From NCBI RefSeq assembly GCF_011045095.1, contig NZ_JAALDL010000001.1:1-64000 (forward strand): a stretch of DNA of 64,000 nucleotides. The letters run 5' to 3'. Source of the stretch: Grimontia sedimenti. Its GTDB lineage: Bacteria; Pseudomonadota; Gammaproteobacteria; Enterobacterales; Vibrionaceae. The notes beneath the pieces were generated by a model. It saw only the letters and a program-made list of their open reading frames with translations. It did not search any database and was not told where the DNA came from. Positions within the stretch are counted from its first letter, which is position 1. The number at the start of each line of letters is the position of its first letter. A program made the position numbers and the translations under genes. Of the stretch, positions 43,543-51,260 are shown in pieces.

Positions 43543-44154
43543 TCAATCAGTTGGGCGTCTTTCGGATAGAATGTTGGCACCATTGTCTTGTGCTTTGGCG
43601 AGCCACTGAGCAGCGACTTCATTTTCACCAATATCCAGCAGAGCCGTGGAAAGGGCCAATTGCGCCTGAACGTGTTCCTGGCGGGCTGCAAGGCTGAGGA
43701 AGTAGATACCTTTATCTACGTCTTTGTCGGTGATGAAGCCATTAAACAGCATTTGACCTAAGGCATATTGCTCTACAGGGCTATTGCAGAGTGCGAGATC
43801 AAGCACCCATTTGAACTCGTCGTAATCGACGCCAGTGGCTAAACGTTCACTATGATAAATGCTGCTTTGCGTAAGGGCGTCTTGCTGTGGCGTTTCACTG
43901 CAAAAATCGAGATAGAGCGTGGAAAGCTCAAATACCGCACTATTGTTGACGCCGTTGAGGAAGTAAGGAGAGGCTTGCCGACAGTTTTCCGTTGGGTACT
44001 CGCCACGTTGCAAATGTTGCCAACCACGATAGAAATCACTATCCAAAAACGCGCCAGAATAATTGGCGAGCGTCGGACATTGTGTGTTGGTATGTGCTGC
44101 CTCTTCAGAGCAAGCGGCGACAGTGACCAGCATGGCAGGAAGCAACCACTTCAT
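43543..44154 (-). CDS. Lipoprotein with Sel1-like repeats
   Basis: 203 residues. Type II signal peptide with lipobox V-A-A-C (Cys15). The C-terminal part has Sel1/TPR-like repeats (YALGQMLFNGFITDKDVDKGIYFLSLAARQEHVQAQLALS, then AAQWLAKAQDNGA). Membrane-anchored in the envelope; such repeats mediate protein contacts. Function unknown. It lies 84 bases upstream of the PhoD-like gene and may be co-transcribed with it. Confidence 0.85.
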   Translation of the reverse strand: MKWLLPAMLVTVAACSEEAAHTNTQCPTLANYSGAFLDSDFYRGWQHLQRGEYPTENCRQASPYFLNGVNNSAVFELSTLYLDFCSETPQQDALTQSSIYHSERLATGVDYDEFKWVLDLALCNSPVEQYALGQMLFNGFITDKDVDKGIYFLSLAARQEHVQAQLALSTALLDIGENEVAAQWLAKAQDNGANILSERRPTD

Positions 44155-44277
44155 ACTTCATTCCTTTTACAACGATGGAGAGAGTGTAAAAGGTGTGGCA
44201 TATCACTCGCTTTCCCATCATTGAGAAAAGGCAGTGAAATTGACCGTACTTTGTACGGCCAAATAGCGAGTCGGGTA

Positions 44278-44946
44278 TCAGTGTTTACAGAAAATATTGG
44301 AGTTCGTTTTTTGCGCAGACTCGTCTTTCACGGGTTTCATGGCAAACGCGTAACGCAGAGAAGCGTAGAAGATGATGACATATGCCATTAGCTCTGTGCC
44401 TTCTTCCGCGATATTTTTTGCTGCGCGGACATAGCCTTCATCCAGCACCTCGCGCCAAAGCGAACCCATGCCGAAGAGTCTCGAGAAGACCAGGAGCAAT
44501 ACCAGCCCTAAACACAGTAAAGCGAAGTGGCGGTGTTTCACAAAAGCTGCAAACTGCGCGGCGGTTTCTGCCCTGTTTGTCAGCGAAAAGAGGATGGCAC
44601 TGGCAGCGACGATCGAAGCGGGATAAACCCAAAAACCATGGAAAACCAACTGGTCAAAGAACATATCCAATTCGCGGATCAGCAAGCACAGGAAAAAACC
44701 TATCACCAAGGCACCAAAGCGTCTAAATGAAGGGCTCTGTTTCGCGATGTACGCATAACAAAGAGTGGTAAAAAATAATAGAATTTGTTCAGAATACTCA
44801 ACAGCTGAAACTTCTGGAACACTGTTTTTTAATATAAAAACATCAATTCTAATAATTAGCACTGGTAAAGAAAACAAGACTGCCAATAGCAAAAACTGAG
44901 CAAAGGCGTAAAAGATGGCGGCTGCATTTTTACTGCGATGTGACAT
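44278..44946 (-). CDS. Hypothetical six-helix membrane protein
   Basis: 222 residues from the ATG at 44946 (MSHRSKN), which has GAGAGG six to seven bases upstream; a longer frame starts at 44982. About six hydrophobic helices are visible (FAQFLLLAVLFSLPVLIIRI, ILLFFTTLCYAYIA, ALVIGFFLCLLIREL, FWVYPASIVAASAILF, LLCLGLVLLLVFSRLF, LMAYVIIFYASLRY). I do not recognise a family, and the neighbours give no hint. Confidence 0.75.
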   Translation of the reverse strand: MSHRSKNAAAIFYAFAQFLLLAVLFSLPVLIIRIDVFILKNSVPEVSAVEYSEQILLFFTTLCYAYIAKQSPSFRRFGALVIGFFLCLLIRELDMFFDQLVFHGFWVYPASIVAASAILFSLTNRAETAAQFAAFVKHRHFALLCLGLVLLLVFSRLFGMGSLWREVLDEGYVRAAKNIAEEGTELMAYVIIFYASLRYAFAMKPVKDESAQKTNSNIFCKH

Positions 44947-45265
44947 CAGCGTCCTCTCAAACTGCAATAATACTTTTCTCACCCTATAGTGACCGGATAT
45001 CCGTGATATTTGTCACAGCGAAATGTTAATTCGCTTTCAAAGTTCCATTTTTATGAGAGGTGAATTCGGATGCGGGACTATACGTCATCGAATCGTCACA
45101 ATTTGTCTTATCCGTGATACTGCTAATGCAGAATTCATTCCTGTTCCAACGAAAAGCTTGTGTGAATTTGATGCCAATATTCACCCGCCTCCAGTCTCAC
45201 TCTTATTAGTTCGGGTAACTGACTGAATCATGTATCTTTAAGGGATAGATATAGAGGGAAGAATA
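44947..45265. other. Divergent intergenic region, no gene seen
   Basis: Lies between the membrane protein and the second Gfo/Idh/MocA gene. No clear operator or RNA structure. Confidence 0.45.
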
Positions 45266-46237
45266 ATGCGTAATAAAACCGTCCGATGGGGAATGATTGG
45301 CTGTGGCAATGTGACTGAGCGAAAAAGCGGCCCGGCTTTTTGGCAGGTAGAAGGTTCATCATTGGAAATGGTGATGGCAAGACGTGACGAACAGGCAAGC
45401 GACTATGCCTCTCGACATGGGATTGCCCGCTACACCACGGATGCGTCTGCATTGGTGGCCGACGAGCATGTTGACGCGATATATGTTGCCACACCGCCTG
45501 ATAGCCATCTGGAGTATGCCCTTATGGCTGCCAGTGCTGGCAAACCTTGTGTGGTTGAAAAACCGATGGCACTGACGACAGACGAATGCGACCAAATGCT
45601 CGCGGCTTTTGAGAAAGCGAATGTGCCACTGTTCGTGGCTTATTATCGTCGCTCGCTACCAAGATTTGACGTGGTGAGAAACTGGCTAGAGCAGGGAATG
45701 ATTGGTGATGTCAGGCATATTCATTGGACTTATCATCGTGCGCCCAACAGCGATGACAAAGAGGGCAAAGACAACTGGCGCGTGAATCCTGCTCAAGCCG
45801 GAGGTGGTTACTTTGTGGATCTAGCCAGCCATGGGTTGAATCTGTTCCAGCAGTGGTTTGGGAACATTGTGGTTGCTAAAGGCATCAAAACCAATCAACA
45901 AGGCTACTACGAAGCTGAGGATGCGGTAGCGGCAAGTCTCGCTTTTGAAAGTGGTGTGCTGGGTTCTGGTTATTGGAATTTTGGCGCGGCAAACCGTGAA
46001 GATCGTGTTGAGATTATTGGCAGTGAAGGCCGGATTGTTTGCTCAGTATTTGGTGAAGATGACTTTGAGCTTGATGGAAAAGAGAAAGCGTCGGTAAATA
46101 TCGAGAATCCGGACCCCGTGCAGTATTTCCATGTTGAGAACCTGATTGCGCACCTGAATGGTGACAAAGAGCATCCCAGCTTAGGAATCGAAGGCAGAAA
46201 TACAACGTGGGCGATGGAGCAAATTCTTAACGGCTAA
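45266..46237 (+). CDS. Gfo/Idh/MocA family oxidoreductase (second copy type)
   Basis: 323 residues. Rossmann loop GMIGCGNVTE near residue 9-18, then VATPPDSHLEYALMAA and the catalytic E-K-P in VVEKPMALT. The C-terminal domain has the GGGYFVDLASHGLNLFQ motif with the expected G-G-G and His. NAD(P)-dependent sugar or polyol dehydrogenase of unknown substrate. It is clearly different from the protein at 2710 (shorter, different C-terminal motif) and is monocistronic, next to tRNA-Asn. Confidence 0.9.
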   Translation: MRNKTVRWGMIGCGNVTERKSGPAFWQVEGSSLEMVMARRDEQASDYASRHGIARYTTDASALVADEHVDAIYVATPPDSHLEYALMAASAGKPCVVEKPMALTTDECDQMLAAFEKANVPLFVAYYRRSLPRFDVVRNWLEQGMIGDVRHIHWTYHRAPNSDDKEGKDNWRVNPAQAGGGYFVDLASHGLNLFQQWFGNIVVAKGIKTNQQGYYEAEDAVAASLAFESGVLGSGYWNFGAANREDRVEIIGSEGRIVCSVFGEDDFELDGKEKASVNIENPDPVQYFHVENLIAHLNGDKEHPSLGIEGRNTTWAMEQILNG

Positions 46238-46329
46238 GGAATTTGGTGAGGAATCTGCTGATTTGAAAGGCGAATAGCTCATGATTTAGTCACTTGAAGC
46301 TAAATTCGGCCTGAAACGCAAATTAGTGC

Positions 46330-46358
46330 TTGCAAGCCTTGGGCGGTTTCCCTAATAT
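46330..46358 (+). promoter_or_regulatory. Sigma-70 promoter of tRNA-Asn
   Basis: TTGCAA (46330-46335), 17-base spacer, TAATAT (46353-46358), about 28 bases before the tRNA. Confidence 0.75.
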
Positions 46359-46386
46359 TCACCTCGTTCTAAGGAACACAGACTTT

Positions 46387-46462
46387 TCCCCCTTAGTTCA
46401 GTCGGTAGAACGGCGGACTGTTAATCCGTATGTCGCTGGTTCAAGTCCAGCAGGGGGAGCCA
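46387..46462 (+). tRNA. tRNA-Asn (anticodon GTT)
   Basis: 76 bases with encoded CCA. Acceptor TCCCCCT pairs with AGGGGGA (46452-46458); anticodon loop CTGTTAA with GTT at 46420-46422; T-loop GGTTCAAGTCC. Single gene with its own promoter and terminator. Confidence 0.97.
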
Positions 46463-46467
46463 AATTT

Positions 46468-46503
46468 GAAGCCTCGTCGAAAGACGGGGCTTCTTTCGTT
46501 TTA
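46468..46503 (+). terminator. Terminator of tRNA-Asn
   Basis: GAAGCCTCGTC, GAAA loop, GACGGGGCTTC (one G-U pair), then TTTCGTTTT. Confidence 0.88.
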
Positions 46504-46607
46504 CCTGTTTGAAAGTGGCCGTTGTCGTCATTGTCGCTTCGCGATATGTCGTTGACCTACGCTTGTTACAAATTAGTACGAATCAGGCGTTCAAATCTCT
46601 AGTGCTG

Positions 46608-46628
46608 TAATGTTATATTGTAACATTA
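46608..46628. promoter_or_regulatory. Zur box
   Basis: Core AATGTTATATTGTAACATT is nearly a perfect palindrome and fits the gamma-proteobacterial Zur consensus (GAAATGTTATANTATAACATTTC). It lies 23 bases before the first gene of the zinc operon. Confidence 0.85.
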
Positions 46629-46651
46629 TCGCTTTAGGTAGATGACGGATC

Positions 46652-46933
46652 ATGCTGTTTTCATTCCGCAAATTACTCCCTGTGCTGTTGGCTGTTCTTT
46701 TCTGCTGGCAGGGTTTTGCGGTTGCGCATCACAAAGGCGAACATCATCATAGCCAGAAAGTGGATCACGAATGTGCAGTTTGTGTACTCGGTATGCCTGC
46801 CATTGAATTTGGTGCTGCACTCGTCCCAGTCTCCCACACCCCGGCTTCAGTTCAGCCAAATATTGGTTCATCACTTCTGTCGACCGTATCTATCACCCAA
46901 AATGCGCGTTCCCCTCCAAAGTTATTGATTTAA
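46652..46933 (+). CDS. Small exported His/Cys protein (DUF2946-like), first gene of the zinc operon
   Basis: 93 residues. Signal peptide MLFSFRKLLPVLLAVLFCWQGFAVA. The short mature part begins HHKGEHHHSQKVDHECAVC, with clustered His and a C-x-x-C pair, which suggests metal binding; the remainder resembles DUF2946 proteins but the match is loose. It follows the Zur box directly and precedes zrgA by 36 bases, so it is made when zinc is scarce. It may be an extra periplasmic zinc-handling part of the system. Confidence 0.72.
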   Translation: MLFSFRKLLPVLLAVLFCWQGFAVAHHKGEHHHSQKVDHECAVCVLGMPAIEFGAALVPVSHTPASVQPNIGSSLLSTVSITQNARSPPKLLI

Positions 46934-46969
46934 TTCATCTACATTTAAACATTCATTTTTGGAGAATTT

Positions 46970-47737
46970 ATGCGTACTAATTACTTGTTTGCACTGAGTG
47001 CAATTGCTTTGGGTGTGTCGTCGGCAGCGACTGCAGAAAATAAAGAATTTCGTCAACATGATGCTCACCAACATGGTGTTGTTGAGTGGCATATTGCCCA
47101 AGACGGAGATGAGCTTCTGGCTGAAATCACCGCGCCAGGCAGTGACGTGGTAGGTTTTGAGCACGCACCGGAAAATGCCGAACAAAAAGCAGCCATTGAA
47201 AAAGCGGTGGCTGCATTGGCAAAACCGGGTGCATTGTTTGCGATTAACTCAGAAGCAGGTTGTGAGCTAGAAGCACAGCGGGTCTCTCACACCTTGGGTG
47301 AGGAAGAGCATGGTGACCATCACGACCATGATCATGAAGGTCACCATGATCACGATGAACATGCCCATGACGACCATGATCATGATAAGCACGACGAACA
47401 TGATGATCACCACGGTCATGATCACGATAAACACGATGATCATAGCCATGACAAACATGAAGAGCATAAAGGTCATGATGACCATGACCATGACCATGAC
47501 CATGACCATGACCATGACCATGACCATGACCATGATCACGAGCATGGAAAAGCGCAACACGGCGAGTTTTCAGCACAGTATACCTTCCACTGTAAATCGC
47601 CAGCTGAGCTTAAATCCATTACGACAGATTGGTTTACCGCATTTGGCAATACCGAGAAGATCAGTGTTCAGGCAGTGACAGACAAAGGTGTCGCAGCGAC
47701 TGAGCTAATGCCATCTTCAACCACATTCCGTTTCTAA
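46970..47737 (+). CDS. zrgA: Periplasmic zinc-binding protein ZrgA (DUF2796), histidine-rich
   Basis: 255 residues with a signal peptide (MRTNYLFALSAIALG ... ATA-EN). The N-terminal DUF2796 part (RQHDAHQHGVVEWHIAQDGDELLAEITAPGSDVVGFEHAP) and the C-terminal part (FHCKSPAELKSITTDWFTAFG) are typical of ZrgA, the zinc-capturing component of the Vibrio Zrg uptake system. Between them, about residues 113-192 are almost entirely His, Asp, Glu and Lys, including eight or nine H-D pairs encoded by nine tandem GACCAT units (47480-47533). This stretch should bind zinc loosely. It is followed by the ABC ATPase, permease and DUF3299 genes. Zur control is expected. Confidence 0.93.
   Translation: MRTNYLFALSAIALGVSSAATAENKEFRQHDAHQHGVVEWHIAQDGDELLAEITAPGSDVVGFEHAPENAEQKAAIEKAVAALAKPGALFAINSEAGCELEAQRVSHTLGEEEHGDHHDHDHEGHHDHDEHAHDDHDHDKHDEHDDHHGHDHDKHDDHSHDKHEEHKGHDDHDHDHDHDHDHDHDHDHDHEHGKAQHGEFSAQYTFHCKSPAELKSITTDWFTAFGNTEKISVQAVTDKGVAATELMPSSTTFRF
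47480..47533 (+). repeat. Nine tandem GACCAT hexamers inside zrgA
   Basis: Perfect 6-bp units in frame, encoding alternating Asp and His. Slippage would add or remove His-Asp pairs without a frameshift. Confidence 0.97.
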
Positions 47738-47743
47738 TTACTC

Positions 47744-47761
47744 AGGCCCCTTCGGGGGCCT
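47744..47761 (+). terminator. UUCG-capped hairpin between zrgA and zrgB (possible partial terminator)
   Basis: AGGCCCC, TTCG loop, GGGGCCT, seven bases after the zrgA stop and 14 bases before the zrgB ATG. No proper T-run follows, so it is more likely a leaky terminator or 3'-end protector that keeps ZrgA in excess over the transporter. Confidence 0.6.
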
Positions 47762-47775
47762 CTGGTTTGCATTTT

Positions 47776-48468
47776 ATGTTATTGATTGAAGACCTCCGGT
47801 TCAGGTGGCCAGGCCAAGAACAATGGCAAATTGATATTCCCCATTTCTCGCTCGAAGCCAAAGAGCGTGTATTTCTAAAAGGGGCCAGTGGGTGTGGTAA
47901 GTCCACGCTGCTTGGTCTGATTGCTGGCATCAACATCGCTGATGAAGGCTTACTGCGTTTTCAGGGAGCAGATTTAACGGCATTAAGAGGCGCTAAACGC
48001 GATGCTTTTCGCGCTGATCATCTTGGCTATATCTTCCAGCAATTTAACCTACTTCCATATCTCTCAGTGATTGATAACGTCACCTTGCCTTGTCGTTTTT
48101 CCAAAGCGCGCAAAGAAAAGGCAGGGGGCAACCTGCAGCAAGAAGCCGAACGTCTGCTAAGTGCATTGGCGTTGCCGGAAAATTGCCTGAATAAACCCGT
48201 TACCGAGCTTAGCATTGGTCAACAGCAACGTGTTGCCGCAGCGAGGGCACTGATTGGAAAGCCTGCGTTGCTGCTGGCAGATGAACCTACCTCCGCACTG
48301 GATGCCGATACCCGAAACGCGTTCATTTCCCTTTTGATGAACGAATGCGAAAACGCGGGCTCCAGCCTGTTGTTTGTTTCTCACGACAGTTCTTTGGAAT
48401 CGCACTTCGGTCGCTCTATTTCGCTACCTGAGCTTAATCGCGCAGCGATTCAAACGGAGGTGCTGTAA
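47776..48468 (+). CDS. zrgB: ABC transporter ATP-binding protein of the zinc uptake system
   Basis: 230 residues from ATG 47776 (a TTG at 47767 is in frame nine bases earlier). Walker A GASGCGKST, Q-loop IFQQFNLLPYLS, ABC signature LSIGQQQRVAAARAL, Walker B ALLLADEPTSALD and the H-loop LFVSHD are all intact. It is of the LolD/MacB type and pairs with the FtsX-like permease that overlaps its stop codon. Part of the Zur-controlled operon. Confidence 0.93.
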   Translation: MLLIEDLRFRWPGQEQWQIDIPHFSLEAKERVFLKGASGCGKSTLLGLIAGINIADEGLLRFQGADLTALRGAKRDAFRADHLGYIFQQFNLLPYLSVIDNVTLPCRFSKARKEKAGGNLQQEAERLLSALALPENCLNKPVTELSIGQQQRVAAARALIGKPALLLADEPTSALDADTRNAFISLLMNECENAGSSLLFVSHDSSLESHFGRSISLPELNRAAIQTEVL

Positions 48469-49725
48469 ATGGCCATCATCCGATTAGCACTTCAAAGTTT
48501 GCGAAACCGTAAAGCCACCGCCCTATTAACGATATTTACTGTTGCAGTGTCAGTAGCACTGCTAATTGGTGTTGAGCGTGTAAGAACCCAAGCCAAAGAA
48601 AGTTTTGCCAACACCATCTCGGGAACGGACTTGATCGTGGGCGCGCGTTCTGGTCAGGTTAACCTTCTGCTTTATTCCGTATTTCGCATCGGCAACGCCA
48701 CCAACAATATTGATTGGCAAAGCGTAGAGGATGTAAAAAGTCATCCTGCGGTGGCTTGGTCGATTCCCATCTCGTTAGGTGATTCTCACCGAGGTTTCCG
48801 CGTAGTCGGTACAACGGAGGACTATTTCAAGTATTACCGTTACGGCCAAAAACAGCCTTTGTCCTTCAAAGAAGGTGCATCTTTTGATGGGTTGTTTGAC
48901 ACAGTGATCGGTTCAGAGGTTGCCAAAAAACTGGGGTACAAATTGGGTGACGAAGTTGTCATAGCCCATGGTTTGGCTGACAAAAGCTTTGCCCGACACG
49001 ATAATCTTCCGTTCAAGGTCACGGGGATTCTCGCGCCTACCGGTACACCGGTTGACCGCAGCGTGCATGTATCTTTGCTTGCCATTGAAGCCATTCATAT
49101 TGGTTGGGAAAGCGGCGCGCGAATGGGGACAGGCATCAAAGCGGAGGATATCGACCCCGACTCGCTACAGCCAGAACAAATCACAGCGTTACTGGTTGGG
49201 CTAAAAAGTCGCATTCAGACTTTTGCGTTGCAGCGAACCATCAATGAATACAAGCAGGAACCTCTAACAGCCATTATGCCCGGGATTGCACTACATGAGT
49301 TGTGGGGCATGATGTCTGTAGCAGAGCAAGCGCTATTGGTGGTATCGGGTTTTGTTGTGGTTGCAGGGTTGATGGGGATGCTTTCCAGCCTGTTAACCAG
49401 CCTGAATGAGCGTCGACGCGAAATGGCGATACTGCGTGGAATGGGGGCTAGGCCAGCACATATCTTCTTCCTGCTGGTCAGTGAAGCCTTGTTCCTGACG
49501 CTATTAGGTATTATCACTGGCGTGACAGCGCTGCTGATAATGATTAATCTGGCTGCACCTTTTGTGCTGAGCCAATATGGATTGCAACTTTCCGCTGCAT
49601 TTTTGAGTCCACATGAATGGACACTCATTGGCATTGTGCTGGTGGCAGGATTTTTAGTGGGGATGTTCCCTGCGCTTCGCGCGTATCGCCAGTCTCTGTC
49701 AGACGGCATGACAATACGGATATAA
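48469..49725 (+). CDS. zrgC: FtsX-like ABC permease of the zinc uptake system
   Basis: 418 residues with the MacB/FtsX layout: a first helix at about 15-35, a large periplasmic domain (about 40-280), then three C-terminal helices (ALLVVSGFVVVAGLMGML, FFLLVSEALFLTLLGIITGVTALLIMI, WTLIGIVLVAGFLVGMFPALRAY). SD GGAGGTG sits just before the ATG, which overlaps the ATPase stop (TAAATGG context). FtsX-like proteins often drive mechanical or lipid-related work rather than direct ion transport, so the exact role in zinc acquisition is not obvious. Confidence 0.92.
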   Translation: MAIIRLALQSLRNRKATALLTIFTVAVSVALLIGVERVRTQAKESFANTISGTDLIVGARSGQVNLLLYSVFRIGNATNNIDWQSVEDVKSHPAVAWSIPISLGDSHRGFRVVGTTEDYFKYYRYGQKQPLSFKEGASFDGLFDTVIGSEVAKKLGYKLGDEVVIAHGLADKSFARHDNLPFKVTGILAPTGTPVDRSVHVSLLAIEAIHIGWESGARMGTGIKAEDIDPDSLQPEQITALLVGLKSRIQTFALQRTINEYKQEPLTAIMPGIALHELWGMMSVAEQALLVVSGFVVVAGLMGMLSSLLTSLNERRREMAILRGMGARPAHIFFLLVSEALFLTLLGIITGVTALLIMINLAAPFVLSQYGLQLSAAFLSPHEWTLIGIVLVAGFLVGMFPALRAYRQSLSDGMTIRI

Positions 49726-49729
49726 GATA

Positions 49730-50212
49730 ATGAAAAAATGGTTACTAGTTCTCACCGCGTGTCTGCCAATGATTGCGCAGGCTGATGAAGCACTGAAATT
49801 GGATTGGCTGGATTTAATTCCAGAGTCTGAGCGCCAGCAGTTTAACGATCGTGGCATGCCGATGATCGATCACAACAACGATGCCCCTCAGCAAAATCTG
49901 GTGGGTAAAGTACGCCCAGAACTGAACAACAGTCAGGTCAAAATTCCAGGGTTTGTCATCCCTCTTGAAGGTGATGCTAACAAAGTGACGGAATTTCTGT
50001 TGGTTCCATTCTTTGGTGCCTGCATCCATGTACCACCACCGCCACCGAATCAAATCGTGTACGTGAAGTTTGAAGAAGGCGCACCCGTTCAAGAGCTTTG
50101 GGATGTGGTTTACGTGGTAGGTAAATTGAAAACCCAAACGGTTTCCCATGATATCGCGCAAGCCGGTTATTTGCTGGAAGGCACAGCGTTAGAGCCTTAC
50201 GACGATATGTAA
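49730..50212 (+). CDS. zrgD: DUF3299 exported protein of the zinc operon
   Basis: 160 residues with signal peptide MKKWLLVLTACLPMIAQA-DE. The DUF3299 signatures are QVKIPGFVIPLEGD and FFGACIHVPPPPPNQIVYV, where Cys and His lie close together. It follows the permease by 4 bases. In the known Vibrio system a DUF3299 gene (zrgD) is in the same place. Periplasmic; biochemical role unknown. Confidence 0.9.
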   Translation: MKKWLLVLTACLPMIAQADEALKLDWLDLIPESERQQFNDRGMPMIDHNNDAPQQNLVGKVRPELNNSQVKIPGFVIPLEGDANKVTEFLLVPFFGACIHVPPPPPNQIVYVKFEEGAPVQELWDVVYVVGKLKTQTVSHDIAQAGYLLEGTALEPYDDM

Positions 50213-50223
50213 TAGTGTCTGAT

Positions 50224-50256
50224 AAAAACGCCCGCATCATGCGGGCGTTTGTTTTT
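50224..50256. terminator. Bidirectional terminator closing the zinc operon
   Basis: AAACGCCCGC, ATCAT loop, GCGGGCGTTT, then GTTTTT; the convergent LysR gene ends at 50273. Confidence 0.94.
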
Positions 50257-50272
50257 CTGGTTAGCGCTTCTG

Positions 50273-51151
50273 CTATTGGGTGAAAAGTGAGCTCAGTGTA
50301 TTGTCTATCCATAACATCACCTTATCCCATCCCCTAGCTTTCCGCTTGATAGCGCTCAGGGTTAACAGTGGTGGGCTGGATAATTCTGCAGTTGATAGCT
50401 CTTTGACGGAACCCTCCATCCACTCGTGGCTGACTATGTGCTCAGGAACAAAAGCCCAACCAAGGTTTCGAGTGATAAGGTTCGAGATGTAGTAGTAGCT
50501 ATCAACGTGCCAGTAGCGAGGAGAGAGAGGTTCTTCCTGTGAGTAACCGAGTCTATCCCGAATGGCGAGTTGGCGGTATTTTACTAAGTCGTCTTCGTGC
50601 GGATGCTCAAGTAGGGCAAGAGGGTGGTCATGCCCCGTGATCAGGCATTGCTTCACGGTTTCAATGTCATACCAATCAAGAGATTCAGAAAGCGGCTTTA
50701 CCCGGTAGATAAACCCAATATCAGCCCGGCCTTCATTGACCCAGGTGGCAATGTCGTCTTGGGAACCATTCAGAATAGTGAGCTTGAGTTCGGGAAACGC
50801 CTCAGCAATTCGCTCAAACAGGATTTCAAATGTCTGTATGGGAACAGCCTCATCCATGGCGACATTGAACGCAACTGGCTCGCCGCCAGTCACAGCCATC
50901 GCACGGGAGTTCATCCTGTGACATTGCTGAAGTATCGCTTTGGCATCTACCAGCATTTCCTTTCCAGCTTCGGTAAGAACGGGCAACTTTGCGCTTCTGT
51001 CGAAAAGCTCGAAGCCCAGATCAATCTCCAGATTGGCAATTGCGGTACTAACACGGGACTGTGCCTTACCTAACTTGCGGGCTGCAGCTGAAAAGGACCC
51101 TGTTTCGGCGGCTTCTACAAACGCCTTGAGTTGTTCCAATGTCCATTGCAT
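50273..51151 (-). CDS. LysR-family transcription regulator
   Basis: 292 residues. N-terminal winged helix-turn-helix (LKAFVEAAETGSFSAAARKLGKAQSRVSTAIANLEIDLGFELFDRS, residues 8-53) and the C-terminal periplasmic-binding-like effector domain. It is divergent from a MATE efflux gene 110 bases away, and LysR proteins usually control the divergent neighbour. Effector unknown. Confidence 0.95.
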   Translation of the reverse strand: MQWTLEQLKAFVEAAETGSFSAAARKLGKAQSRVSTAIANLEIDLGFELFDRSAKLPVLTEAGKEMLVDAKAILQQCHRMNSRAMAVTGGEPVAFNVAMDEAVPIQTFEILFERIAEAFPELKLTILNGSQDDIATWVNEGRADIGFIYRVKPLSESLDWYDIETVKQCLITGHDHPLALLEHPHEDDLVKYRQLAIRDRLGYSQEEPLSPRYWHVDSYYYISNLITRNLGWAFVPEHIVSHEWMEGSVKELSTAELSSPPLLTLSAIKRKARGWDKVMLWIDNTLSSLFTQ

Positions 51152-51260
51152 GAGTCTTTCTCTCTTTTACCTATCCGCTTTTGAGATTGATTTTAACTTT
51201 TATCTATAGCTATACAACGTGAAAATCCCCTTGTTCATTTCCATTTTTAGTTTTTCTTTT

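Noticed and set aside
46330-46512. 60-residue frame across tRNA-Asn
   Set aside because: It lies over a complete tRNA gene with its own promoter and terminator.
47480-47533. Short regular repeats as a CRISPR array
   Set aside because: Units are contiguous hexamers without spacers and encode His-Asp pairs.
47244-47576. His-Gly or Val-Met repeat frames on the minus strand of zrgA
   Set aside because: Produced by the GACCAT repeat read backwards; zrgA in the plus direction has a signal peptide, domain structure and operon context.
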